Below, in pieces: positions 1 to 8,556 of a DNA stretch of 64,000 bases. Every line of letters begins with the position of its first letter. Position 1 is the stretch's first letter. The stretch covers positions 1,695,203 to 1,759,202 of the forward strand of contig MKTY01000020.1 in the NCBI GenBank assembly GCA_001898485.1, read 5' to 3'. A program made the translations under genes and the position numbers. Under the pieces are notes generated by a model. The model saw nothing but the letters and a program-made list of their open reading frames with translations. It did not search any database and had not been told where the DNA came from. Origin of the DNA: Sphingobacteriales bacterium 46-32. GTDB lineage: Bacteria; Bacteroidota; Bacteroidia; Chitinophagales; Chitinophagaceae.

Positions 1-423
1 GCTGCTGGCCGGGCCAGTTTTGAATTTGGCCGCGTGGGGTTTGCTCCCCTTGTACTGGGGCGCATTCATCGCCGGTTTCGTACACCAGCCAATGCGCTGA
101 TCCTGAATATGGGTATTGGTATAGTGGCATTATATTTCGGCAATACACAGGAAATCATCAAGCTCTCTGTATTCGGCGCGCTTACTTTATATATTCTCTC
201 TATGTGGGCCCTAATAAGGCTAAGAAAGCAGGAGCCTGAATTGCACCGTCCGTTCAAAGCTCCGTTGTATCCGGTAGCGCCTATTGTAGCCCTGGTCATA
301 GCCTGTATTTCATTTATTGCCATGACAATCTATAATTTTAATTTAGCACTTATCTATACAGGCTTCCTGGCGGTGAGTTACTTATTGTTTAAGCTATTTT
401 ATAAAAAGAAATTTTCTGTATGA
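1..423 (+). CDS. APC-family amine/amino acid permease, C-terminal part
   Basis: The reading frame is open from base 1, so the 5' part lies outside the window. About 140 residues remain, with four hydrophobic helices and, between the second and third, the RKQEPELHRPFKAPLYP loop typical of amino acid-polyamine-organocation (APC) permeases. A GTG at 34 is internal and probably not the true start. The stop overlaps the ATG of the next gene (ATGA), so translation is probably coupled to the glutamine-synthetase-like ligase. That context suggests an inner-membrane importer for the amine that the operon degrades, most likely ethanolamine; substrate is inferred, not seen. A different amino acid or polyamine is possible. 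Confidence 0.85.
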   Translation, partial: AAGRASFEFGRVGFAPLVLGRIHRRFRTPANALILNMGIGIVALYFGNTQEIIKLSVFGALTLYILSMWALIRLRKQEPELHRPFKAPLYPVAPIVALVIACISFIAMTIYNFNLALIYTGFLAVSYLLFKLFYKKKFSV

Positions 424-1778
424 CTTCCCGTGAAATATTGCAGTATGTAAAAGAACATCCTTCGGGCCGGGTAAAAATTGCCTATGCAGATATTGATGGC
501 GTTTTGCGGGGAAAATATGTTTCGGCTGAAAAATTCCTGGCGATAGCCGGATCAGCTACCAGTTTCTGCGATGTGATATTCGGCTGGGATATGGCTGATG
601 TTGCATACGACAATGCCGGCTATACCGGATGGCATACCGGATACCCCGATGCCCCTGCCCGGATTGACCTCAGTACTTTCCGCAGGATACCCTGGGAGAA
701 TGATCTTCCTTTTTTCCTGGGCGAAATAACAGATACACGCGGCCGTGCTGCTGCTGTATGTCCACGGCAGCTGCTGAAACAGGTGGTGAAGGAGGCTGGA
801 GACCTGGGCTGCCTTCCATATTTTTCACAGGAATTTGAGTGGTACAATTTTGCCGAAACGCCACAGTCGGCACATGAAAAACAATACCGTAACCTTACAC
901 CCATTACACCGGGTATGTTTGGCTACTCTGTACTGCGTACCACACTGGAACAGCCGTATTTTAATGATCTGTTTGAAGGACTAAAAAAATTCGGCGTGCC
1001 GCTGGAGGGGTTGCATACAGAAACCGGACCGGGTACATTTGAAGCAGCGATCAACTATGCCACTCTTCCCGAAGCCGGTGACAGGGCAGTATTGTTTAAG
1101 ACTGCCGTCAAAGAGATTGCCTACCGCCATGGCATCATGGCTACTTTTATGGCAAAGGTAAATGAACAGTTGCCGGGTTGTGGTGGACACATACACCAGA
1201 GCTTGTGGGACAGGGAGGGGAAACAAAATCTGTTTTTTGATGGTAAAGACAAGACCCGGATGAGTGCGATCATGAAGCAATACCTGGCGGGGCAACTATA
1301 TTGCCTCCCTTACCTGCTGCCTATGTATGCGCCTACCATCAACAGCTATAAACGACTGGTAGAAGGGGCCTGGGCGCCTACCACTCTTACCTGGGGTATT
1401 GACAACCGCACCGTAGCTATCCGCGTGTTGAATGGCGGATCCAATAGCTGCCGCATTGAAACAAGAGTAGTGGGTGCCGATGCCAATCCTTACCTGGCGA
1501 TGGCTGCCGCACTGGCATCGGGTTTATATGGCATCAGGAATAAGCTACGACTGAGCCAGGCACCTGTGAGTGGGAATGGATACCAGGAAGAAAGAAACGG
1601 CCGATTGCCGGCTACACTCGATGCTGCCACCCGTAATATGAAAGAGTCGGGGCTTGCTGCCGAACTCTTTGGGAAAAATTTTGCGGAACATTTTATCGCT
1701 ACCCGTGAATGGGAATGGCGCCAGCACCTGAAGCCCGTGACAGACTGGGAAATGCGCCGTTATTTTGAGATCATCTGA
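420..1778 (+). CDS. Glutamine synthetase family gamma-glutamylamine ligase
   Basis: This 452-residue protein belongs to the glutamine synthetase superfamily. Visible motifs are HTETGPGTFEAA (about 199-210), GCGGHIHQSL (253-262, the counterpart of the GS ATP/glutamate-binding loop) and NPYLAMAAALASG near residue 357. It is shorter and more divergent than housekeeping GlnA and lacks the usual adenylylation-site context, as in PuuA and GlnA3/GlnA4-type enzymes that join glutamate to an amine using ATP. It starts on the stop codon of the permease gene. With an alcohol dehydrogenase, aldehyde dehydrogenase and C26 hydrolase behind it, the likely reaction is glutamate plus ethanolamine to gamma-glutamylethanolamide. 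Polyamine substrates cannot be excluded. Confidence 0.85.
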   Translation: MTSREILQYVKEHPSGRVKIAYADIDGVLRGKYVSAEKFLAIAGSATSFCDVIFGWDMADVAYDNAGYTGWHTGYPDAPARIDLSTFRRIPWENDLPFFLGEITDTRGRAAAVCPRQLLKQVVKEAGDLGCLPYFSQEFEWYNFAETPQSAHEKQYRNLTPITPGMFGYSVLRTTLEQPYFNDLFEGLKKFGVPLEGLHTETGPGTFEAAINYATLPEAGDRAVLFKTAVKEIAYRHGIMATFMAKVNEQLPGCGGHIHQSLWDREGKQNLFFDGKDKTRMSAIMKQYLAGQLYCLPYLLPMYAPTINSYKRLVEGAWAPTTLTWGIDNRTVAIRVLNGGSNSCRIETRVVGADANPYLAMAAALASGLYGIRNKLRLSQAPVSGNGYQEERNGRLPATLDAATRNMKESGLAAELFGKNFAEHFIATREWEWRQHLKPVTDWEMRRYFEII

Positions 1779-1837
1779 TCCTTCTCTGCCGATTGCCAAC
1801 TGCCATTATTATTATTCAATTGTAAAAATTGACCTAC

Positions 1838-2986
1838 ATGTCATTTGATCAGGTTTACCAGTACAATTTTCCTACTACGATCCGCTTTGGTGCAGGGGCC
1901 AGTGGCGAGTTGCCAGCTTATCTGAAGACACAGGGATTAAGCCGCCCGCTGATTGTGACGGATCCTGTGGTGGCGCAGTTGCCCTTCTTCCGGTCACTGG
2001 TGTCGGCTATTCAGGCCGCAGGCATTTCTGCAGAAGTGTTTGCTGATATTCACAAAAATCCCGTGAAGTCTGATGTGTACAGGGGTGGTGATGCTTATGA
2101 TGCTACTGAGCGCGATAGTATCATAGGCATTGGAGGCGGGGCCGCTCTTGATGTGGCACGGGCCATAGCCTTACGCATTCATCATCGCGAAGATCTTTTT
2201 GTATACGATGATCTTATTGGAGGTGATATATATGTGACCAACGATGTGCCGCACTTTATTACCATTCCCACTACTGCCGGCACCGGTAGTGAAGTAGGGC
2301 GTAGTGCTATCATTGCTGATGATGAAACCCATCAGAAAAAAATTCTCTTTTCGCCCAAGTTGCTTGCTAAAATAGTATTTGCAGATCCGTTGCTTACCAT
2401 GGATCTGCCGGCAGCTGTTACTGCCGCTACCGGTATGGATGCGCTTACGCATAATATGGAAGCGTACCTGGCCAAAATGCCTCATCCGTTGTGTGAAGGC
2501 ATTGCGCTGGAAGGCATATCGCTTATTCACCGGTCGATTGAAAAAGCCGTCTTAAATCCCGACCTGCAGTCGCGCAGCCAGATGCTGATTGCATCGCTGA
2601 TGGGAGCTGTAGCTTTTCAGAAGGGTTTGGGCGTAGTGCATTCCCTGGCACATCCGCTTTCTTCACTGCTGGATACGCACCACGGATTGGCCAATGCAGT
2701 AAACCTTCCTTATGGTATGCGGTTTAATATAACAGGGAGTGAAGAGAAATTCAGACGTATGGCGCAGGTACTGGACCTGCCCGGTTTAAATGGAGAGGCT
2801 GTTGTGAACTATTTATTTGAACTGAACAACCGCATTGGGATTCCTCACAAGCTGCGTGCAATAGGTGTGGAAGAAAAACACCTTGATACACTTGCAGATC
2901 TCGCCATTGCAGATTTTGCTCATCCCAATAATCCCAAACCCGTAAACCGTCAACAGTTCAGAGACCTTTATGCAGAAGCGTTATGA
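1838..2986 (+). CDS. Iron-containing alcohol dehydrogenase
   Basis: A group III (Fe-ADH) dehydrogenase of 382 residues. It shows the NAD-binding GIGGGAALD motif near residue 95, TTAGTGSEV near 145, and the metal ligands in DALTHNMEAY and VVHSLAHPL...DTHHG (about 195-283). I prefer the ATG at 1838, which gives MSFDQVYQYNFPTTIRFG; the frame also has a TTG at 1829. In this operon it would oxidise the hydroxyl group of a gamma-glutamylated amino alcohol to an aldehyde. This is informative, because a polyamine (Puu) route uses an oxidase at this step rather than an alcohol dehydrogenase. The physiological substrate is inferred from neighbours only. Confidence 0.9.
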   Translation: MSFDQVYQYNFPTTIRFGAGASGELPAYLKTQGLSRPLIVTDPVVAQLPFFRSLVSAIQAAGISAEVFADIHKNPVKSDVYRGGDAYDATERDSIIGIGGGAALDVARAIALRIHHREDLFVYDDLIGGDIYVTNDVPHFITIPTTAGTGSEVGRSAIIADDETHQKKILFSPKLLAKIVFADPLLTMDLPAAVTAATGMDALTHNMEAYLAKMPHPLCEGIALEGISLIHRSIEKAVLNPDLQSRSQMLIASLMGAVAFQKGLGVVHSLAHPLSSLLDTHHGLANAVNLPYGMRFNITGSEEKFRRMAQVLDLPGLNGEAVVNYLFELNNRIGIPHKLRAIGVEEKHLDTLADLAIADFAHPNNPKPVNRQQFRDLYAEAL

Positions 2987-3699
2987 AAATTGCATTAACC
3001 TATACCGGATCAGAAGAAAAGCATCTTAACTATATGCGCTGGCTGCGCGGTGCTGATGAAGTGGAGGTAATTACCCTAAGTGAAGAAGCGGCCAACCTCG
3101 ACGATTTGTTGCATTGCGATGCGCTGGTCATATCAGGCGGAGTAGATGTGCATCCCTCTTTTTATGACAAGAAAAAGGAGTATGCTCATGCGCCTCAGAA
3201 ATTTAATAAGAAGCGTGACAAATTCGAATCGGCGGCTTTTTTACAAAGCCAGGAGCGGCAGATTCCATTGCTGGCCGTATGCCGTGGCATGCAGCTGATC
3301 AATTGCATACTGGGTGGAGACCTGGTGCAGGATCTTGGGCACAGGGGTAATGCCATTCACCGCGCAGGCGATGTGGGCGATAAGGCACACGGTGCCACTG
3401 TAGAGCCTGGTACACAACTGGCCGCAATCCTTGGTACCAGACGGATTGTTGTAAACAGTGCACACCATCAGTGTGTGCATCATGCAGGCCAGGGATTAAG
3501 GATCAACTGCCTGGCAGATGACGGCACGCCCGAAGGCTGGGAATGGAAAGAGCCTGCGGACAAATCTTTTTTGCTGGGTGTACAATGGCACCCCGAACGC
3601 ATGTTTCGTTTCGGACTGGAAGCAACTGCTCCGGCTATGGCCCTGCGTGCGCATTTTATAGAGGCAATCATTCAATCAAAAAAAAATGAACGTAATTAA
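2983..3699 (+). CDS. Class I glutamine amidotransferase-like gamma-glutamyl hydrolase (peptidase C26)
   Basis: A 238-residue PuuD-like hydrolase. The nucleophile elbow reads LLAVCRGMQL with Cys100, and the rest of the triad is in GVQWHPE (His203, Glu205). The ATG overlaps the stop of the alcohol dehydrogenase (ATGA), and the 3' end overlaps the aldehyde dehydrogenase start by 14 bases, so the operon is tightly coupled. Family members cleave gamma-glutamyl amides, for example gamma-glutamyl-GABA. Here the last step would release glutamate and, if ethanolamine is the substrate, glycine. The family is clear; the substrate is inferred. Confidence 0.88.
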   Translation: MKIALTYTGSEEKHLNYMRWLRGADEVEVITLSEEAANLDDLLHCDALVISGGVDVHPSFYDKKKEYAHAPQKFNKKRDKFESAAFLQSQERQIPLLAVCRGMQLINCILGGDLVQDLGHRGNAIHRAGDVGDKAHGATVEPGTQLAAILGTRRIVVNSAHHQCVHHAGQGLRINCLADDGTPEGWEWKEPADKSFLLGVQWHPERMFRFGLEATAPAMALRAHFIEAIIQSKKNERN

Positions 3700-5050
3700 T
3701 CCCGCTACAGGCGAGCTCCTTGCCACCCTGCAGGAAGATACGGCGTCAACATTGATACAGAAATATGAGTTATTAAAAGAAGCACAGCCGCAATGGGCGG
3801 CGGAATCCCTTGAGCAGCGTATTACCGTGCTGCAGCGCTTCGAACAACTGCTTCAGCAACATACCGAAAGGCTGGCTGCCGTCCTTACCAGCGAAGTGGG
3901 TAAGCCACTACAGCAATCGGTCAACGAAATCAATGGAGCGCGGACCCGTATTCAATGGCTTACCAGCCATGCTGCCGCTTATCTGCAGCCCGAAGTAATG
4001 ACGTCTACCGATACGCTCGAAGAGCGTATCGTATATGAACCTCTGGGCGTCATAGGAAATATATCTGCCTGGAATTATCCTTACCTCGTGGGGGTAAATG
4101 TATTTGTACCGGCCCTGCTGGCAGGGAATGCCGTTTTATATAAACCGTCAGAATTTGCCAGCCTTACCGGTTTAGAGATCGGCCGCCTGCTGTATGAGGC
4201 GGGTGTACCGGAGCATGTTTTTCAAGTAGCAATTGGGGGTGGCTCGACTGGGGAGGGGATGCTGGAGTTGCCGCTGAGTGGTTATTTCTTTACCGGCAGT
4301 TATAAGACCGGTCAGTATATCTACGAAAAAGTGGCTCCAAAAATGGTGCCCTGTCAATGTGAGCTGGGTGGCAAAGATCCGCTCTATGTTGCAGACGATG
4401 TGGCGGATGTAGCGGCTGTGGCAGCTGCTACAGCTGATGGTGCTTTTTACAACAACGGGCAGAGCTGCTGTGCCGTAGAACGTATCTATGTACAGGAAAA
4501 AATATATGATGCTTATGTGGAAGCTTTTGTGAAAGAAGTAAAATCGTGGAAAATGGGGCTGCCTACTGAGCCAGGTGTATATATAGGAGCTCTTACGCGG
4601 CCGGCACAGATAGAATTACTGAGCCATCAGATAGCGGATGCCCGGGCCAAAGGCGCTTCCGTGCTTACCGGCGGTGAAGCTGTGAATGGCCCTGGCAATT
4701 ATTTTGAACCTACTGTATTGGTCAACGTGAATCATAGTATGGATCTGATGCAGGAAGAATCATTTGGGCCCATCATTGGCATTATGAAAGTAAAAGACGA
4801 TGCCGAGGCAATACGGCAAATGGCCGATACGCAATACGGTCTTACCGCAGCAGTATACAGCAGTTCTGCCGGGCGTGCGCAGCAAATTCTGGCGCAACTC
4901 AATACTGGTACCGGCTACTGGAACTGCTGCGACCGGGTAAGTGCTGCATTGCCCTGGAGCGGGCGTGGACATTCGGGGTTTGGTGCCACGCTGTCGCATG
5001 CAGGGTTACGTGCTTTTACCCATCCCAAGGCTTATCATCTCAGAAAATAG
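3686..5050 (+). CDS. Aldehyde dehydrogenase, NAD(P)-dependent
   Basis: A 454-residue ALDH-superfamily protein. The cofactor fold is seen in FFTGSYKTGQYI, the general base in CELGGKDP (about 226-233) and the catalytic cysteine in NNGQSCCA (Cys261, followed by a second Cys). It starts within the hydrolase gene and ends the operon; a hairpin terminator lies about 100 bp downstream. Its place after an Fe-ADH suggests oxidation of the gamma-glutamylated amino aldehyde to the acid. It is slightly shorter than the roughly 480 residues usual for ALDHs but appears complete. Confidence 0.9.
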   Translation: MNVINPATGELLATLQEDTASTLIQKYELLKEAQPQWAAESLEQRITVLQRFEQLLQQHTERLAAVLTSEVGKPLQQSVNEINGARTRIQWLTSHAAAYLQPEVMTSTDTLEERIVYEPLGVIGNISAWNYPYLVGVNVFVPALLAGNAVLYKPSEFASLTGLEIGRLLYEAGVPEHVFQVAIGGGSTGEGMLELPLSGYFFTGSYKTGQYIYEKVAPKMVPCQCELGGKDPLYVADDVADVAAVAAATADGAFYNNGQSCCAVERIYVQEKIYDAYVEAFVKEVKSWKMGLPTEPGVYIGALTRPAQIELLSHQIADARAKGASVLTGGEAVNGPGNYFEPTVLVNVNHSMDLMQEESFGPIIGIMKVKDDAEAIRQMADTQYGLTAAVYSSSAGRAQQILAQLNTGTGYWNCCDRVSAALPWSGRGHSGFGATLSHAGLRAFTHPKAYHLRK

Positions 5051-5085
5051 TTGAAATAGTGCCATAGCTTTTTGCGGGGCAGTGT

Positions 5086-5093
5086 TACCTTTG
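5086..5093 (+). promoter_or_regulatory. Candidate Bacteroidota -7 promoter element for cydAB
   Basis: TACCTTTG matches the Bacteroidota sigma-factor -7 consensus TAnnTTTG exactly. No TTG lies at the usual 17-23 bp upstream, so an activator may be needed or the call may be wrong. A start point about 6 bp downstream would give a leader of roughly 90 nt before cydA that contains a short ORF and a terminator hairpin. Confidence 0.45.
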
Positions 5094-5106
5094 CAACATC
5101 AATGCT

Positions 5107-5145
5107 ATGATACTTTTTTCTTACGATATCATTTTGCTTAATTGA
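5107..5145 (+). other. Possible 12-codon leader ORF upstream of cydA
   Basis: An ATG opens a 12-codon frame ([12 protein letters not shown]) that stops 2 bp before the left arm of the terminator hairpin. Its position between the -7 box and the hairpin is like a transcription attenuator leader. Such a short frame can occur by chance and has no obvious codon bias, so it is only noted as a possibility. Confidence 0.2.
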
Positions 5146-5147
5146 CG

Positions 5148-5174
5148 AAGGCGGGCTGTATGTCCGCCTTTTTT
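5148..5174 (+). terminator. Rho-independent terminator or attenuator just before cydA
   Basis: Arms AAGGCGG (5148-5154) and CCGCCTT (5164-5170) form a perfect 7-bp stem with a 9-nt loop, followed by a run of T. It ends only 17 bp before the cydA ATG. It may end transcription of the amine operon, or act as an attenuator if the -7 box at 5086 is real. Confidence 0.7.
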
Positions 5175-5191
5175 ATTTTAATAAAATAACT

Positions 5192-6571
5192 ATGGACGTT
5201 GAAATACTTTCCCGCGTTCAGTTTGCCTTCACTATTGCATTCCATTATATCTATCCGCCATTGAGTATCGGGCTGGGGCTTATACTGGTGATCATGGAAG
5301 GAATGTACCTGCGTACCGGCAATAAACTGTATGAACGAATGACCCGCTTCTGGATCCGTATTTTTGCGCTGATATTTGGCATTGGCGTGGCTACGGGTAT
5401 CATCATGGAGTTTGAGTTCGGAACCAACTGGGCTACTTATTCCCGTTATGTAGGCGACATTTTTGGCAGTGCTCTTGCAGCAGAAGGCATTTTTGCATTT
5501 GCTCTGGAGAGTGGTTTCCTGGGTATCCTGTTATTTGGCTGGAACCGGGTAGGTCCCAAAGTGCATTTCTTTTCGACCGTGATGGTTTTTTTCGGCTCAC
5601 TCTTCAGTGCTGTATGGATAGTGGTAGCCAATAGCTGGCAGCAGACTCCGGCCGGTTATCATATCGTGGGCGAAGGAATGAATGCACGAGCCGAGATCAC
5701 CGATTTCTGGGCCATGGTCTTTAATCCTTCCAGCGTAGATCGCTTACTGCATGTGTGGATAGGGGCTTTCCTGGCCGGTGCATTCCTGGTTATGAGCGTA
5801 AACGCCTATTATATCATTAAGAAAAAGCATCTGGAGATAGCGCGGCCTTCGTTTAAGATCGCATTGCTGGTGGCTACTTTTTTTTCGCTTGCACAGTTAT
5901 TTGTTGGTCACCGCAGTGCTGAAGGGGTGGCAAAATATCAGCCGGCCAAACTTGCAGCCATGGAGGGGCATTATGATTCCAGCGCAGCCGCAGATATGTT
6001 TCTGCTGGGATGGGTAAACGATAAAACGCAAACGACCAGTGGTATCAAAATACCCGGAGGGCTCAGCTTCTTACTGCACCAGGATTTTAAAGCGCCGGTG
6101 CAGGGATTGAATGCTATTGCGCCGGCCGACAGACCCGGTCAGGTAAATGCCGTATTCCAGTTTTATCATATCATGGTGGCAATAGGCATGCTCATGATCG
6201 GCCTCACACTTTTTGCCTGTCTGCAATGGAAAAGGGGGAAATTGTTTGAGATGCGCTGGCTCATGCTGGTATTTGCCTGGGCTGTATTGCTGCCACAGAT
6301 TGCCAACCAGGCGGGTTGGTTTGCAGCCGAAATGGGACGCCAGCCCTGGGTGGTGTATGGATTACTCCGTACATCGGATGCGTTATCGGCTACTGTAAAA
6401 GCAGAGCAGGTTGTTTTTTCACTGATATTGTTTCTGCTGGTGTATACCACACTATTAGCGCTCTTTTTATATCTGCTCAATAAAAAGATCAAACATGGCC
6501 CGGTAGATGCCGGCTATCCGGAGCCGATAGATGAAGGCTCAAAACGCGATAACCCCATTTTATCACATTAA
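5192..6571 (+). CDS. cydA: Cytochrome bd ubiquinol oxidase subunit I
   Basis: CydA of 459 residues, an inner-membrane quinol oxidase subunit that binds haems b558, b595 and d and reduces oxygen with high affinity. Recognisable parts are [15 protein letters not shown] with the haem ligand His18, the acidic helix [32 protein letters not shown] (b558 ligand His), [12 protein letters not shown] (Met ligand) and GRQPWVVYG. It is about 60 residues shorter than E. coli CydA, which fits the short Q-loop form. cydB follows after 9 bp. The terminator-like hairpin directly upstream suggests transcriptional control. Confidence 0.96.
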   Translation: MDVEILSRVQFAFTIAFHYIYPPLSIGLGLILVIMEGMYLRTGNKLYERMTRFWIRIFALIFGIGVATGIIMEFEFGTNWATYSRYVGDIFGSALAAEGIFAFALESGFLGILLFGWNRVGPKVHFFSTVMVFFGSLFSAVWIVVANSWQQTPAGYHIVGEGMNARAEITDFWAMVFNPSSVDRLLHVWIGAFLAGAFLVMSVNAYYIIKKKHLEIARPSFKIALLVATFFSLAQLFVGHRSAEGVAKYQPAKLAAMEGHYDSSAAADMFLLGWVNDKTQTTSGIKIPGGLSFLLHQDFKAPVQGLNAIAPADRPGQVNAVFQFYHIMVAIGMLMIGLTLFACLQWKRGKLFEMRWLMLVFAWAVLLPQIANQAGWFAAEMGRQPWVVYGLLRTSDALSATVKAEQVVFSLILFLLVYTTLLALFLYLLNKKIKHGPVDAGYPEPIDEGSKRDNPILSH

Positions 6572-6580
6572 TACCTGACA

Positions 6581-7615
6581 ATGGAAAGTTTTCTCGGAAT
6601 AGATCATAATGTATGGTGGTTTCTGGTATTTGGAGCCGTGATCTCCGGTTATGCCATCCTGGATGGGTTTGACCTTGGGGCAGGGGCACTTCATCTTTTT
6701 CTGAAGAAAGAACAAAGCCGCCGCATTGCACTCAATGCCATTGGTCCGGTATGGGATGGCAATGAAGTGTGGCTGGTCATTGGTGGCGGAGCACTGTTTG
6801 CCGGTTTTCCTGTGGCCTATGCAGCTATCTTCTCTGCATTTTATGTACCCTTCTTTGTATTCCTGGTGGGGCTTATCTGGAGAGGCGTGGCGATCGAATT
6901 CCGCAGTAAGGAGCCGGGCAGGATATGGCGGCTTACCTGGGATTTTATTTACTCTTTTTCCTGTATTGTAATAGCGCTTTCACTGGGGCTTATGCTGGGC
7001 AATGTTGCGCAGGGTCTGCCCCTTAACGAGGCGCATGATTATACCGGTAGCTGGACCAGTTTTTTTAACCCATTTTCTATCATGGTGGCGGTGACCACGC
7101 TGGCCCTGTTTATGATGCATGGGGCTATCTTTCTGGCAATGAAAACCGAGAACCGTTTATATACTAAACTCACAATCCTGGCAAAAAACTTCACCATCTT
7201 TTTTGTAATGACCTTTGCCATTACTACTGTATATACATTGCTGTATGTACCTCACCTGAGCGATTGTATTAAAAGTACCCCTGTATTCTTTGTGTTTCCG
7301 CTCATCATGATGCTGGCAATTGCCAATATACCACGACTGCTCAATAAAGGCAGGTACCGGCATGCATTTGTCAGTTCAGCCATTACTATAGCAGCACTGC
7401 TGATCATGGTGGCGGTAGAGATATTTCCCAATCTTTTATATGCTGTAAATAACCCGGCCAACAGTATTACTGTTCATAATGCATCTTCTTCACCCAAAAC
7501 CATGAAGATATTACTCACCATTGCATTGATTGGCACACCACTGGTAGCCATTTATACCAGTTTTGTGTTCTGGACATTTAAAGGAAAGGTGAAGCTGGAT
7601 GAGATGAGTTACTGA
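6581..7615 (+). CDS. cydB: Cytochrome bd ubiquinol oxidase subunit II
   Basis: CydB of 344 residues with about eight membrane helices, the partner of CydA in the bd oxidase. The N-terminal family signatures GYAILDGFDLGAG and GPVWDGNEVWLV are present. It lies 9 bp after cydA. I see no CydX-like small subunit directly downstream; the next 150 bp hold only a repeat array. Confidence 0.96.
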   Translation: MESFLGIDHNVWWFLVFGAVISGYAILDGFDLGAGALHLFLKKEQSRRIALNAIGPVWDGNEVWLVIGGGALFAGFPVAYAAIFSAFYVPFFVFLVGLIWRGVAIEFRSKEPGRIWRLTWDFIYSFSCIVIALSLGLMLGNVAQGLPLNEAHDYTGSWTSFFNPFSIMVAVTTLALFMMHGAIFLAMKTENRLYTKLTILAKNFTIFFVMTFAITTVYTLLYVPHLSDCIKSTPVFFVFPLIMMLAIANIPRLLNKGRYRHAFVSSAITIAALLIMVAVEIFPNLLYAVNNPANSITVHNASSSPKTMKILLTIALIGTPLVAIYTSFVFWTFKGKVKLDEMSY

Positions 7616-7616
7616 G

Positions 7617-7764
7617 CAATGTGCTAATGTTTATCCGTCTACGGCCGGAACGCTTTTTTGCTTATTGAATTATTGCTTAACAGAATAGTGCAGTGTCTGC
7701 AGGACTTTTCAACTAATATCATTAGTACATCAGCATATCAGCACATCAGCACATTAGCACATTG
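7617..7764. repeat. Intergenic inverted repeat pair with CATYAGCA tandem units (family A, copy 1)
   Basis: CAATGTGCTAATG (7617-7629) and its exact reverse complement CATTAGCACATTG (7752-7764) bracket about 120 bp. The right side is a tandem array of 8-bp units (7720-7764): CATTAGTA, CATCAGCA, TATCAGCA, CATCAGCA, CATTAGCA. The same unit recurs in inverted arrangement near 17580-17746 and 57573-58243 and singly at 37413. It fills the gap between the convergent cydB and DUF983 genes. Confidence 0.8.
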
Positions 7765-7769
7765 AACTC

Positions 7770-8228
7770 TCACCAGTTGTTTGCCTGATCTGTATTTATT
7801 CTTTCCGACACATCTACGGGGCCGGTTTCGCGCCAGTAGGGATCATGTTTTACAAACCAGGATATCCAGAGACTACGACTGAGGCGCATGAGCCAGGGCT
7901 GGAGTAATAAAAGGAATACCGCATTGAACCCCATCCAGTAAAAAAAACGGTTGTCGGTAGTGGAGAGGCCGATGATGGCCCACCATGCTACCAGGCTGGC
8001 CACACTCAATGCTACCGTGAGCGCATAGCTCACATAGCTGGTGCCGTAATAAAACCCAACTTCAATCTCGGTAGGCTGTCCGCAAACGGGACAGTTTTTG
8101 TTCATTTCCATGTTTTTCTTAAAACGAAATGTAACAGGGTTCTTAAACAGTTTGCCTTCGCGGCAGCGGGGGCAATAGCAGCCGATTGAAGAGGCGAGAT
8201 AACCACGTGAAGTTGAAGGTTGAGCCAT
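7770..8228 (-). CDS. DUF983 family membrane protein
   Basis: A 152-residue protein starting MAQPSTSRGYL. It has two CxxC pairs, CPRCREGKLF and CPVCGQPTE, typical of the zinc-ribbon-like N-terminus of DUF983, then two hydrophobic helices (SYALTVALSVASLVAWWAI and a second near YWMGFNAVFLLLLQPW). I chose the ATG at 8228 because it lies 7 bp after the thioredoxin stop; the frame remains open upstream into that gene. It is the last gene of the sulfide oxidoreductase operon. Its molecular function is unknown. Confidence 0.8.
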   Translation of the reverse strand: MAQPSTSRGYLASSIGCYCPRCREGKLFKNPVTFRFKKNMEMNKNCPVCGQPTEIEVGFYYGTSYVSYALTVALSVASLVAWWAIIGLSTTDNRFFYWMGFNAVFLLLLQPWLMRLSRSLWISWFVKHDPYWRETGPVDVSERINTDQANNW

Positions 8229-8235
8229 GGTAGGG

Positions 8236-8556
8236 TTAGTATGCGTGTTGTTGAATGATTTGTTGCAGTTGTGCAGCCGGCACCACACCTGACTGGCGCC
8301 ATAAAGCTTTCCCTTTTTTGAAAAGCATGAGCGTCGGTACACTTTGTATTTGCAGCTGCGCGGCAGCGGCAGGACTTTTATCGATGTCAATTTTGAGTAT
8401 GCGTACAGATGATCCCATGCGCTGATGCAATTCGTCCAGCACCGGTTTCATCATTTTGCAGGGGCCACACCATTCTGCAAAGAAATCGACCAGTACGGGT
8501 GTATCGCCCTGGATGATCTCTGCAAATGTCTCTCGTTTAGGATTTGCTGTTTCCAT
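8236..8556 (-). CDS. Thioredoxin
   Basis: A 106-residue cytoplasmic thioredoxin with the canonical active site AEWCGPCKMMKP (Cys30, Cys33) and cis-proline context SVPTLMLF. It overlaps the preceding DUF6132 gene by 20 bases, so they are likely co-translated. Placement in the sulfide:quinone oxidoreductase operon suggests a role in reducing protein or low-molecular-weight persulfides. That role is inferred; a general disulfide reductase role is equally compatible. Confidence 0.92.
   Translation of the reverse strand: METANPKRETFAEIIQGDTPVLVDFFAEWCGPCKMMKPVLDELHQRMGSSVRILKIDIDKSPAAAAQLQIQSVPTLMLFKKGKALWRQSGVVPAAQLQQIIQQHAY

Noticed and set aside
34-423. GTG at 34 as the permease start
   Set aside because: The frame is open to base 1 and the remaining part would be only the last helices of an APC permease, so the true start is outside the window.
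7720-7764. Short regular repeats suggesting a CRISPR array
   Set aside because: The unit is 8 bp, directly tandem and without spacers; there are no cas genes nearby.
7616-7769. A CydX-type small subunit gene after cydB
   Set aside because: The interval is occupied by repeat sequence, and no short hydrophobic frame is present.
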